DNA of 49,542 bases, taken from NCBI GenBank assembly GCA_046760105.1, contig JBHIDJ010000011.1:1-49542 (forward strand), read 5' to 3'. This DNA is from JBHIDJ01 sp046760105 (GTDB taxonomy: Bacteria > Pseudomonadota > Gammaproteobacteria > Acidiferrobacterales > SPGG2). The stretch's first letter is position 1. Each line of letters starts with the position of its first letter. The position numbers were made by a program, and so were the translations under genes. Under the pieces are notes generated by a model. The model searched no databases, was not told where the DNA came from, and saw nothing but the letters and a program-made list of their open reading frames with translations. Of the stretch, positions 24,480 to 31,898 are shown one piece after another.

Positions 24480-24605
24480 GGTTTCATCCTCCTCGGTGTG
24501 GTTGCTAGGATAATTGGCGGTATCGCGATAATTTATGGTTTTTATGGCCCTTGCAATGTACACCAACCGGCTGGTAGGCGCAAAAACAAGGCAAGGAAGG
24601 GAAAT

Positions 24606-25559
24606 ATGTCGAGGCAGCTACGCTTTGGCGTCCGTCTGAATATACAGGGCGAAATGGGTGCGGATTCATCCGCCTTTTCCTTCGCCCTCGACATGGCCCG
24701 CACCGCGGAAACCCTCGGCTATGACTCCATTTGGATCCCAGATCACGTGGAAAACGCGCATCTGCAGCGGGAGAAGCCGATCCTCGAGCATTGGACCACC
24801 CTGACGGCGCTTGGCGTCTTGACGAGCCGGGTGCGGCTTGGCGGACACGCCATGAACAACACCTTTCGTCATCCCGGGCTTACCGCGAAGATCATATGTA
24901 CCCTGGATGACATCACCGATGGACGCGTCATCCTTGCGCCCGGATCCGGTTGGTTCGAGGCCGAAGCAAAGGCGTACGGCTTCCCGTGGGACGATCGTGC
25001 GGGCCGCCATCGTCGGCTCAAGGAATCACTCACCATAATAAAAAAGCTATTCACGGAACCGCAGGTCACGTACCACGGAGAGTACTTCAGTCTCGAAGGT
25101 GCTTACTGTAATCCCAAGCCGATACAGCAGCCGCACCCACCGTTCTGGATCGCCGGTGAGGGACCCCTTACGCAAGAACTGATAGAAGAGTTTGCGGACT
25201 GCTGGTTCATGTATTCGAAACCGCCGGCGCGGGTTGCGGAGCTAGTCGAGCCGATGCGGGAGCGGCGAACAAACTGGCCACTGCAGGTCGCACTGTCTTC
25301 AGTATGCCTGACGGGTAAGACGGAAACCGAAACCCGCCAGTGGGCCGAGATGTACGCAGCTGAGCGAAAGCATCGCTTCTCGGTGCCGCCTACGGTCGAG
25401 GATGTCCTCGAATCCAACCTTGTCGGAAGCGAAGGCGAAATGCGCAACCGCATCGATCAGTGGATAGAAGCGGGTGTGAACTATATCGTCATTCAGCCGA
25501 TGCCCCCTATGAAAGGCATGCGGTCCTTTGGCGAGAAAATACTCCCACACTACCGTTGA
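24606..25559 (+). CDS. LLM-class flavin-dependent oxidoreductase
   Basis: The 317-residue protein is a luciferase-like TIM-barrel enzyme: YDSIWIPDHV near residue 40, RVRLGGHAMNNTFRHPGLTAK around 80-100, and APGSGWFEAEAKAYGF with DRAGRHRRLKESLTIIKKLF. This branch is often labelled F420-dependent, but many members in proteobacteria use FMN. Candidate chemistry is oxygenation or reduction of a small organic substrate. ATG 24606 follows AAGGAAGGG at good spacing, so the longer frame is rejected. It is divergent from tctC and upstream of the dioxygenase gene. Confidence 0.8.
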   Translation: MSRQLRFGVRLNIQGEMGADSSAFSFALDMARTAETLGYDSIWIPDHVENAHLQREKPILEHWTTLTALGVLTSRVRLGGHAMNNTFRHPGLTAKIICTLDDITDGRVILAPGSGWFEAEAKAYGFPWDDRAGRHRRLKESLTIIKKLFTEPQVTYHGEYFSLEGAYCNPKPIQQPHPPFWIAGEGPLTQELIEEFADCWFMYSKPPARVAELVEPMRERRTNWPLQVALSSVCLTGKTETETRQWAEMYAAERKHRFSVPPTVEDVLESNLVGSEGEMRNRIDQWIEAGVNYIVIQPMPPMKGMRSFGEKILPHYR

Positions 25560-25644
25560 ATCGTAACCCCTGAGCAGTTGTCTCACCACCGATGCAGGCG
25601 TAGTGTTCTGACCCAGGCCTAACGAGAATCAAAAGCATCGCGTT

Positions 25645-26541
25645 ATGCAACCTGCCGCTACCGATGAGATCAGCATTACGATCCGGCGAAGCGAAGCGCC
25701 GCTCGGCGCGGAGATCCTCGGCGTGGACGTCTCGCAAGAGCTGGGCGATACCGCCTTCAAGCAGATAGAAAACGCTTACAACAAACACTCGGTTATCGTC
25801 CTCCGGAATCAACAGATCAATGACGACCAGTTCGTACGGTTTGCCCGGCGCTTTGGTGATCTCGACGTCCACATTTACGAACAGTACTGGGTTCCGGGGC
25901 ATTCCGAGATCATGATCATCTCCAACGTTAAAGAAAACGGTCACTACATCGGACTCGCCGATGCAGCACGAGTTTCCATCTGGCATACGGATACGTCATA
26001 CCTGGAAGCACCGTCTCGCGGTTCGCTCTTGTATGCGCTCGAAGTACCGCACGACGACAGTGGACAGCCACTCGGCGATACGCTGTTCGCAAGCGGTTTC
26101 GCCGCCTACGATGCATTATCCGATGCTATGAAAAAACGACTCGAAGGGCTTAAAGCGGTCCATCGCTGGGCCGGCTACGAACAACCGAAAGAAAAGAGCG
26201 ATGTAACGGTGGAGCTCAATAAAAAACAGCAAGCAGCGACACCCGATGTTATTCATCCCCTGATGCGCACCCATCCGGTTACCGGCCGCAAGGCGGTTTA
26301 TATGAGCGATCTCTGCGTTGCCGGTATCGTCGGCATGCAGGAAAACGAAAGCCGTCAGCTAGTGAAGGAACTTTCTGACCATTGCACAGGTCCCGAGTTC
26401 ATCTATGCCCACAAGTGGCGGGTCGGCGATTTGCTCATGTGGGACAATACCTGCACGCAGCACTTCGCTGTCATCGACTACAAGCCGTTGCAGCGGCGTC
26501 GCATGCACCGCATTACCCTCAAAGGATCCGTTCCGTTCTGA
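25645..26541 (+). CDS. TauD/TfdA-family 2-oxoglutarate-dependent dioxygenase
   Basis: The 298-residue protein has the Fe(II)-binding facial triad: His114 and Asp116 in IWHTDTSY, and distal His273 in DNTCTQHFAV. Arg289 (MHRITLKG) is positioned to bind the 2-oxoglutarate carboxylate. Family members hydroxylate taurine, alkylsulfonates, 2,4-D and other anions, releasing sulfite in the sulfonate cases and producing succinate and CO2. Substrate-specific residues cannot be judged here. No clear ribosome-binding site precedes ATG 25645. It lies directly upstream of an SDR gene (17-base gap) in an apparent operon with it. Confidence 0.85.
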   Translation: MQPAATDEISITIRRSEAPLGAEILGVDVSQELGDTAFKQIENAYNKHSVIVLRNQQINDDQFVRFARRFGDLDVHIYEQYWVPGHSEIMIISNVKENGHYIGLADAARVSIWHTDTSYLEAPSRGSLLYALEVPHDDSGQPLGDTLFASGFAAYDALSDAMKKRLEGLKAVHRWAGYEQPKEKSDVTVELNKKQQAATPDVIHPLMRTHPVTGRKAVYMSDLCVAGIVGMQENESRQLVKELSDHCTGPEFIYAHKWRVGDLLMWDNTCTQHFAVIDYKPLQRRRMHRITLKGSVPF

Positions 26542-26558
26542 ACCTTCGGAAGCTAGCC

Positions 26559-27329
26559 GTGCGTCTTAAGGAGAAAGTGGCGATTGTGACGGGTGGCGGG
26601 AGCGGAATCGGCCGCGCCATCTGTGTGGAGTTCGCTAACGAGGGTGCGGCCTTGGCGGTGGTAGACCGGAACGGGGGACACGCGGACGCGGTCGCACAGG
26701 AGATCGGGGATAACAAGGGCAAAGCGCTCGCCATCGTAGCCGACATCACGCAATCCAACGACCTACGGAGGATGACGCAAACCGTGCTCGATCACTTCGG
26801 TCAGATCGATATACTGGTAAACAACGCGGGCAGTCGCATCATCAAGCCGTTTATGGAGCACACGGAAGAAGACTGGCGGCGAATGCTGGACGTCAACCTG
26901 ACTGGGCATTTCCTCTGCACACAGGCGATCCTGCCGGCGATGCTCGACCGAGGCAAAGGTAAAATCATTAACATGGCCTCAATTGCCGGCCTCGTCGGCC
27001 GGCCCAATCGCGTAGCCTACTGTACTGCGAAAGGAGGCATGCTCGCCTTCACGCGGGCGCTCGCGGTCGACCTCGCGGGAACGAACATCTGCGTCAATGC
27101 ATTGGCTCCCAGCCTCATCGCGTCTCCACTCAACATGGATTTCGCCCAGGATCCAAGTGTCGGTCCACAGTGGGCCAAGGAGATCGTCATCGGCAGATGG
27201 GGTACGCCTCAGGACGTCGCGAAGGCGGCTGTATTCCTCGCGTCCGATGACTCCGATTACATCACCGGGGAGGAATTAAGGGTCGACGGTGGCTGGCTCG
27301 CCGAGCGGACGCGGGCGGGTGAACGTTAG
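26559..27329 (+). CDS. Short-chain dehydrogenase/reductase (SDR)
   Basis: The 256-residue classical SDR shows TGGGSGIGRAIC for NAD(P) binding (about residues 11-22), NNAGS, the catalytic serine in NMASIAGL, and YCTAKGG (Tyr-x-x-x-Lys). The chosen GTG 26559 gives the normal N-terminus (RLKEKVAIVTGGGSG); the longer frame overlaps the dioxygenase gene. An acidic residue after the second beta strand (VVDRN) suggests NAD preference. It probably oxidises or reduces a hydroxy/keto intermediate of the surrounding pathway. Confidence 0.85.
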   Translation: MRLKEKVAIVTGGGSGIGRAICVEFANEGAALAVVDRNGGHADAVAQEIGDNKGKALAIVADITQSNDLRRMTQTVLDHFGQIDILVNNAGSRIIKPFMEHTEEDWRRMLDVNLTGHFLCTQAILPAMLDRGKGKIINMASIAGLVGRPNRVAYCTAKGGMLAFTRALAVDLAGTNICVNALAPSLIASPLNMDFAQDPSVGPQWAKEIVIGRWGTPQDVAKAAVFLASDDSDYITGEELRVDGGWLAERTRAGER

Positions 27330-27347
27330 TGCAAGAGCTTGCGAGAA

Positions 27348-28349
27348 TTATTTGGTCAAGCCCAGTTCTGTGTACACGCGCTGATAATAAGTCAACACAT
27401 CCGAGAGCAACTCCCTGGCGGCAGACGTTCCATAGTGGCTGTCGGCAAGTATGTAGCGATCTCTGTTGAAGGCCTGAAAGGCCTCGGATTCAAACCCCTG
27501 TGCGAATAGCCATTCCAGGTATTGCCGACGGTCTTTGGGGACATCGTTCCTTACATAGAAACCCCGGAAACGCAGCAGCGGCTTGAAGTTCGCCCCGACA
27601 TCGGTCAACGACGGGACCTCGGCAAACGTCGCCGGGCGTTTCTTAAGCAACGTCAAGATTGGCTTGATCCGTCTGTTTTGCAAAAATGTGCGTACGTCCC
27701 CAGGCTGCTCAAAAAGCACGTCGACTTTACCGCCAGTCAACGCCGCGTATCGTTCCGCTGGATTGTCATAGCTCACCTGCTTGGTCTTGAACCCGAGCGC
27801 CTGCTCGAGCTTGATCATATTGATCTGCTCCATCGAGCCCTTTCTACCAACGTTGGCGACCAAGATCTTGCCCGGCCGAGCCTTGGCATATGCGAGAAAG
27901 GAACGCCAGTCACTGAAGTGCTTATCACCGGGGCGGATATACAGTTGGCTGAAGGTGACCTGGACAATAGCGAGCGGCGTCCAGTCTACCGCTGGGTTCT
28001 GCTTGATCTTTCCCGATGCATAAAGCGCTGCAATATCGTCGGTGTGCTGAAGAATGGTATATCCGCGAGCGCTACCGGACACGAAACCGGGTATCGCCGC
28101 CCGACCACCTTCGCCCGGCTGGTTAACGACTCGCACCGGGACGCGAACGAAGGGTTTGATGGCGGCAGCCATGTTGCGACTCACCTGGTCGGACCCGCCG
28201 CCGGTACCGTAGGGAACAATAATAATGAGATCACGCAACGGGTAGTTCTTGGGCGGCTTCATCGCCTCGGCAGCCAGCGCCGGCACGGTGAGACTCAACC
28301 CCAACAGCACGCTCACAAGAAAAGCAGCTCGCCCGTATGATGTTTTCAT
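27348..28349 (-). CDS. Orphan Bug-family (TctC-like) periplasmic receptor
   Basis: The 333-residue protein has a signal peptide (FLVSVLLGLSLTVPALAAEA) and the Bug-family fold start YPLRDLIIIVPYGTGGGSDQ. It shares the order of features with the TctC at 23445-24479 (matching KQVxxDxPAERYxAxxGGxxDxLxEQPGDV region), so the two are related paralogues. No TctA or TctB gene accompanies it, so it may feed the TctAB pair upstream with a second ligand or act in sensing. GAGGGAGGAA precedes the ATG. It is divergent from fumarase. Confidence 0.8.
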   Translation of the reverse strand: MKTSYGRAAFLVSVLLGLSLTVPALAAEAMKPPKNYPLRDLIIIVPYGTGGGSDQVSRNMAAAIKPFVRVPVRVVNQPGEGGRAAIPGFVSGSARGYTILQHTDDIAALYASGKIKQNPAVDWTPLAIVQVTFSQLYIRPGDKHFSDWRSFLAYAKARPGKILVANVGRKGSMEQINMIKLEQALGFKTKQVSYDNPAERYAALTGGKVDVLFEQPGDVRTFLQNRRIKPILTLLKKRPATFAEVPSLTDVGANFKPLLRFRGFYVRNDVPKDRRQYLEWLFAQGFESEAFQAFNRDRYILADSHYGTSAARELLSDVLTYYQRVYTELGLTK

Positions 28350-28531
28350 CGTAAGTTCCTCCCTCAGTCAACCAGCACTAGGCAGATGAGATTAGCTTTA
28401 TTCCACCAGGAAGTACAAGCCTTTGCATTAGCTCTAACTTTGGTGGCGAAACGAGATAAAATGGCGCCAAGCTACGGGGTAAGTCCGGTGCGTATTGAGA
28501 CTGGTCCCATAAGGCCTACTGGAGCTGAACC

Positions 28532-30055
28532 ATGACCGTCGTGACCAAACAAGATTTCATCAGCAGCATTACAGACAGCCTGCAGTACATCTCGTTCTAT
28601 CATCCCGTCGATTTCATTCGCGCCATGGGGAAAGCGTATGACGAGGAGCAATCGCCGGCCGCTAAGGATGCCATGGCTCAGATACTGACTAATTCGCGGA
28701 TGGCCGCCGAGGGGCACCGACCAGTCTGTCAGGATACCGGCATCGTTGTCGTCTTCTTAAGAATTGGCATGGATGTGCGCTGGGAAACGGATCAATCCGT
28801 AGAGGATATGGTCAACGAAGGCGTGCGACGCGCGTACACCGATCCGGACAATCCCCTGCGCGCGTCCATCGTAAGCGACCCACTTGGGGCGCGCCTGAAT
28901 ACGCGGGACAACACACCCGCCGTGATCCATACGGAATTGGTCCCGGGTGACAAAGTGGAGGTTACTGTCGCCGCCAAAGGCGGTGGCTCGGAAAACAAGG
29001 CCAAGTTCGCGATTCTCAACCCGAGTGATGACATAGTAGATTGGGTGTTAAAGACCGTACCAACCATGGGAGCGGGTTGGTGTCCGCCCGGGATTTTGGG
29101 TATCGGCATCGGTGGCACGGCCGAGAAGGCAATGGTTCTGGCGAAAGAGGCCCTGATGGAGCCGATCAACATTCAGGAGCTTGTGACATGTGGCCCCAAG
29201 AATCGAATCGAAGAGCTGCGGCTCGAGATTTATGAAAAGGTCAATGCCCTAGGTATCGGTGCGCAGGGACTAGGGGGTTTGACCACTGTGCTCGACATAA
29301 AAATCCGTGATTACCCAACGCACGCCGCTTCCCTTCCGATTGCCATCATACCCAACTGTGTGGCCACGCGGCATGCTCATTTCGTCCTCGATGGCAGCGG
29401 CCCGGCAGACTTCCAGGCACCGCGGCTTGAAGACTGGCCGGATGTCACCTGGAAAGCGGCGCAGAATGCGCGCCACGTTAATCTCAACGCCGTCACCCGC
29501 GACGACGTCGTAAGCTGGAAGCCCGGTGAAACTTTGTTGCTGGAGGGCAAGCTACTCACGGGGCGCGACGCGGCACACAAACGCATCGCGAGTTTGTTTG
29601 CTGAAGGTAAGTCCTTGCCGAAAGGCGTCGATTTCAAGAACCGGTTTATCTACTACGTTGGACCGGTCGATGCTGTAGGCAACGAGGTGGTCGGACCGGC
29701 GGGTCCGACGACAGCCACGCGCATGGATAAGTTTACCGACCTAATGCTGGAGAAGACTGGGCTGCTCGGTATGATCGGCAAGGCTGAGCGCGGTGCGCAA
29801 ACTATTGAATCTATAAAGAAGCACAAGGCCGTGTATTTGATTGCCATCGGCGGCGCGGCCTATCTAGTCTCGAAGGCGATCCGTTCGAGCCGCTTGGTGG
29901 CGTTTGAGGATCTCGGCATGGAGGCGATCCACGAGTTCGAGGTCAAGGATATGCCCGTAACGGTGGCCGTAGACTGCAACGGCGAATCGATTCACAACAC
30001 TGGGCCAGCGGAATGGCGCGCTAAGATCGGAAAGATTCCGGTGGCAATCGCATAA
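28532..30055 (+). CDS. fumA: Fumarate hydratase, class I (iron-sulfur)
   Basis: The 507-residue protein is a single-chain class I fumarase. Three cysteines that would bind the 4Fe-4S cluster are in place: Cys66 (VCQDTG), Cys184 (GWCPPG) and Cys276 (PNCVATRH), with spacing close to that in characterised enzymes. Both the alpha-type and beta-type domains are present in one chain (the second begins around residue 310). It converts fumarate to malate in the TCA cycle and is sensitive to oxygen damage. A GGAG precedes the ATG. Its place after the dioxygenase/SDR genes could reflect use of the succinate made by the dioxygenase, after oxidation to fumarate. Confidence 0.9.
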   Translation: MTVVTKQDFISSITDSLQYISFYHPVDFIRAMGKAYDEEQSPAAKDAMAQILTNSRMAAEGHRPVCQDTGIVVVFLRIGMDVRWETDQSVEDMVNEGVRRAYTDPDNPLRASIVSDPLGARLNTRDNTPAVIHTELVPGDKVEVTVAAKGGGSENKAKFAILNPSDDIVDWVLKTVPTMGAGWCPPGILGIGIGGTAEKAMVLAKEALMEPINIQELVTCGPKNRIEELRLEIYEKVNALGIGAQGLGGLTTVLDIKIRDYPTHAASLPIAIIPNCVATRHAHFVLDGSGPADFQAPRLEDWPDVTWKAAQNARHVNLNAVTRDDVVSWKPGETLLLEGKLLTGRDAAHKRIASLFAEGKSLPKGVDFKNRFIYYVGPVDAVGNEVVGPAGPTTATRMDKFTDLMLEKTGLLGMIGKAERGAQTIESIKKHKAVYLIAIGGAAYLVSKAIRSSRLVAFEDLGMEAIHEFEVKDMPVTVAVDCNGESIHNTGPAEWRAKIGKIPVAIA

Positions 30056-30114
30056 GGAGTCGCAGCTTCGATTTGTACTCTTTACGTCCGAGAAACACAG
30101 TCATTGCTTGAGAG

Positions 30115-30198
30115 AGTAGCAAGTAGCAAGTTCGAAGTAGCAAGTTTCTCAAACTCTTAGTGTTTTTCCTTGCCACTTGTTACTTTCTACTTGCTACT
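30115..30198. repeat. GTAGCAAGTA short-repeat cluster, locus 1
   Basis: Three forward copies of the AGTAGCAAGT motif (from 30115) and inverted copies ending at 30198 surround a short AT-rich centre. AGTAGCAAGTAG (30115-30126) and CTACTTGCTACT (30187-30198) are perfect complements, so the whole can fold as a long hairpin. It separates fumarase from the NRDE gene. A matching cluster is at 31791-31898. Confidence 0.75.
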
Positions 30199-30209
30199 GA
30201 AGTCACATC

Positions 30210-30998
30210 ATGTGCATCTTATTATTATCCCTAAGACAGCACCCCAAGTTCCCTCTAATCGTTGCCGCCAATCGCGACGAGTATTACGATCGCCCGACTG
30301 CGGTTGCGGACTTCTGGGAAGACGCGCCCGATGTGCTCGCAGGCCGCGATTTGTTGCAAGGGGGCACGTGGCTTGGGATTACTCAACAGGGGCGTTTTGC
30401 CGCACTCACGAATTTTCGCGACGCGGAGTCATATCGGGCTGACCGGCCGTCGCGCGGCCATCTTGTGAGCAACTTCCTGCTCGGCGATGAACCACCGGAC
30501 ACTTACCTCTCAAAGATCGCTGAGCACGCGGATCAGTACAACGGCTTCAGCATTATCGTGGGTCAGATGGGGACACTCTCTTATTATTCGAACCGTGAAC
30601 AGCAAGTACACCCGCTGGCTCCCGGTGTGTACGGGTTGAGCAACCATCTATTAAATACACCTTGGCCTAAGGTCACGCGTGGCAAACAGGAAATCGGCGA
30701 GCTTCTGTCCGAGACCGACGGGCCCACACCGGAGGCCCTCTTTGCGACTTTAACCGATGGCGCTATCGCTGACGACGGAGCTCTACCGGACACAGGTATC
30801 GGGCTTGAAAAGGAGCGCTTGTTGTCTCCCCTTTTCATTACCGGAACAGACTACGGGACGCGTTCTTCCACGGTGGCTTTGATCGATAACGAAGGGGAAG
30901 TGACTTTTGTCGAGCGTACGTTCCAGCGCGATCCCGATGAGTACACCACGGTAGCACACTCGTTTCGTATAACCGATAGACGGCAAAATGCGCAATAA
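30210..30998 (+). CDS. NRDE-family protein (TANGO2-like)
   Basis: The 262-residue protein starts with MCILLLS and carries the family signature AANRDEYYDRPT (about residues 19-30) followed by GGTWLGITQQGRFAALTNFRD. This is the NRDE/TANGO2 family. The human relative is linked to mitochondrial lipid and haem handling; bacterial roles are poorly known. The invariant Cys2 after the start resembles N-terminal nucleophile hydrolases. Length is normal. It overlaps nothing and is followed closely by the 3-hydroxybutyrate dehydrogenase gene; both lie between the two GTAGCAAGTA clusters. Confidence 0.85.
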   Translation: MCILLLSLRQHPKFPLIVAANRDEYYDRPTAVADFWEDAPDVLAGRDLLQGGTWLGITQQGRFAALTNFRDAESYRADRPSRGHLVSNFLLGDEPPDTYLSKIAEHADQYNGFSIIVGQMGTLSYYSNREQQVHPLAPGVYGLSNHLLNTPWPKVTRGKQEIGELLSETDGPTPEALFATLTDGAIADDGALPDTGIGLEKERLLSPLFITGTDYGTRSSTVALIDNEGEVTFVERTFQRDPDEYTTVAHSFRITDRRQNAQ

Positions 30999-31049
30999 TG
31001 TGCCGACCGTAAGGGAGATTACAAATCACTAACCAATAAGATTGCTCTT

Positions 31050-31784
31050 GTGACGGGAGCGGGAAGCGGCATCGGTAAAGCCATTGCCGAAACATTCGCC
31101 AGCGAAGGCGCATATGTCTTGGTAAATGATTCTGCCGATGCCGGTCAGGCCGTTGCTGACCAAATTGGCGGTACCTTTATCAAAGCCGACCTTTCGGACA
31201 GAGAGGACGTTCGCCGGCTTGCCAAGCGCGCAATCGAGGCGAAAGGACATGTCGATGTCTTGGTGAATAATGCGGGATTTCAGCACATAGCTCCCGTCGA
31301 AGAGTTCCCGGAAGACATGTGGGTGAAGATGATCCAGGTAATGCTTATCGCCCCGTTCCAGCTAATAAAGCATCTGGTTCCAGGAATGAAGGCAAATGGC
31401 TGGGGACGAATCATCAATATCTCTTCGCTTCACGGTGTTGTGGCCAGCCCTTATAAGAGCGCCTACATTTCAGCCAAACACGGCCTAATAGGACTGACCA
31501 AGACCGTGGCGTTGGAGGTAGGGACGTCCGGCATCACTGTAAACGCCATCTGCCCCGCCTACGTGCGAACACCGATTGTCGATAACCAGATCAAGGACCA
31601 GGCAGCCACGCATGGTATCAGCGAGGAGGAGGTGATCGATAAGATCATGCTGGAGCCCGCGGCTATCAAGCGACTGATCGAGCCTGAGGAAGTAGCTGAT
31701 CTGGCACTGTTCCTCGCTTCGGAAAAGGCGAGCACCATAACCGGTGCGGCGCACATGATGGACCTGGGTTGGACGGCAAGATAA
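31050..31784 (+). CDS. bdhA: 3-hydroxybutyrate dehydrogenase (SDR), N-terminus uncertain
   Basis: The product matches D-3-hydroxybutyrate dehydrogenase: TGAGSGIGKAIAETF, NNAGFQHIAPVEEFP, the SSLHGVVASPYKSAYISAKHG catalytic region with Tyr-x-x-x-Lys, and GITVNAICPAYVRTPIV near the active-site lid. It interconverts 3-hydroxybutyrate and acetoacetate with NAD. GTG 31050 would cut off the first beta strand. The same frame upstream reads LTNKIALVTG, as expected, but offers no ATG, GTG or TTG between the NRDE stop (30996) and 31050. Start-codon loss, a rare start such as ATT 31041, or a sequence error is possible. A GGGAG at 31013-31017 could serve an upstream start. Confidence 0.8.
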   Translation: MTGAGSGIGKAIAETFASEGAYVLVNDSADAGQAVADQIGGTFIKADLSDREDVRRLAKRAIEAKGHVDVLVNNAGFQHIAPVEEFPEDMWVKMIQVMLIAPFQLIKHLVPGMKANGWGRIINISSLHGVVASPYKSAYISAKHGLIGLTKTVALEVGTSGITVNAICPAYVRTPIVDNQIKDQAATHGISEEEVIDKIMLEPAAIKRLIEPEEVADLALFLASEKASTITGAAHMMDLGWTAR

Positions 31785-31790
31785 TAGAAC

Positions 31791-31898
31791 AGTAGCAAGT
31801 AGCAAGTTATAAGTAGCAAGGAAATTCCGTTGCACACGAGAGGAACAGGTAATAAATAGGATCTTGCTACTTGACACTTTCACTTCACACTTGCTACT
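31791..31898. repeat. GTAGCAAGTA short-repeat cluster, locus 2
   Basis: AGTAGCAAGTAGCAAGT (from 31791) and a third copy near 31811 are followed by inverted copies at 31863-31873 and 31889-31898. The last overlaps the stop codon of the convergent lactate dehydrogenase gene (31894-31896). The arrangement mirrors that at 30115-30198 and may act as a terminator between convergent genes. Confidence 0.75.

Noticed and set aside
27522..28340. A 272-residue plus-strand frame opposite the orphan Bug receptor
   Set aside because: The minus strand encodes a signal peptide and a conserved receptor; the opposite frame is a shadow. The same applies to the 205-residue frame at 23589-24206.
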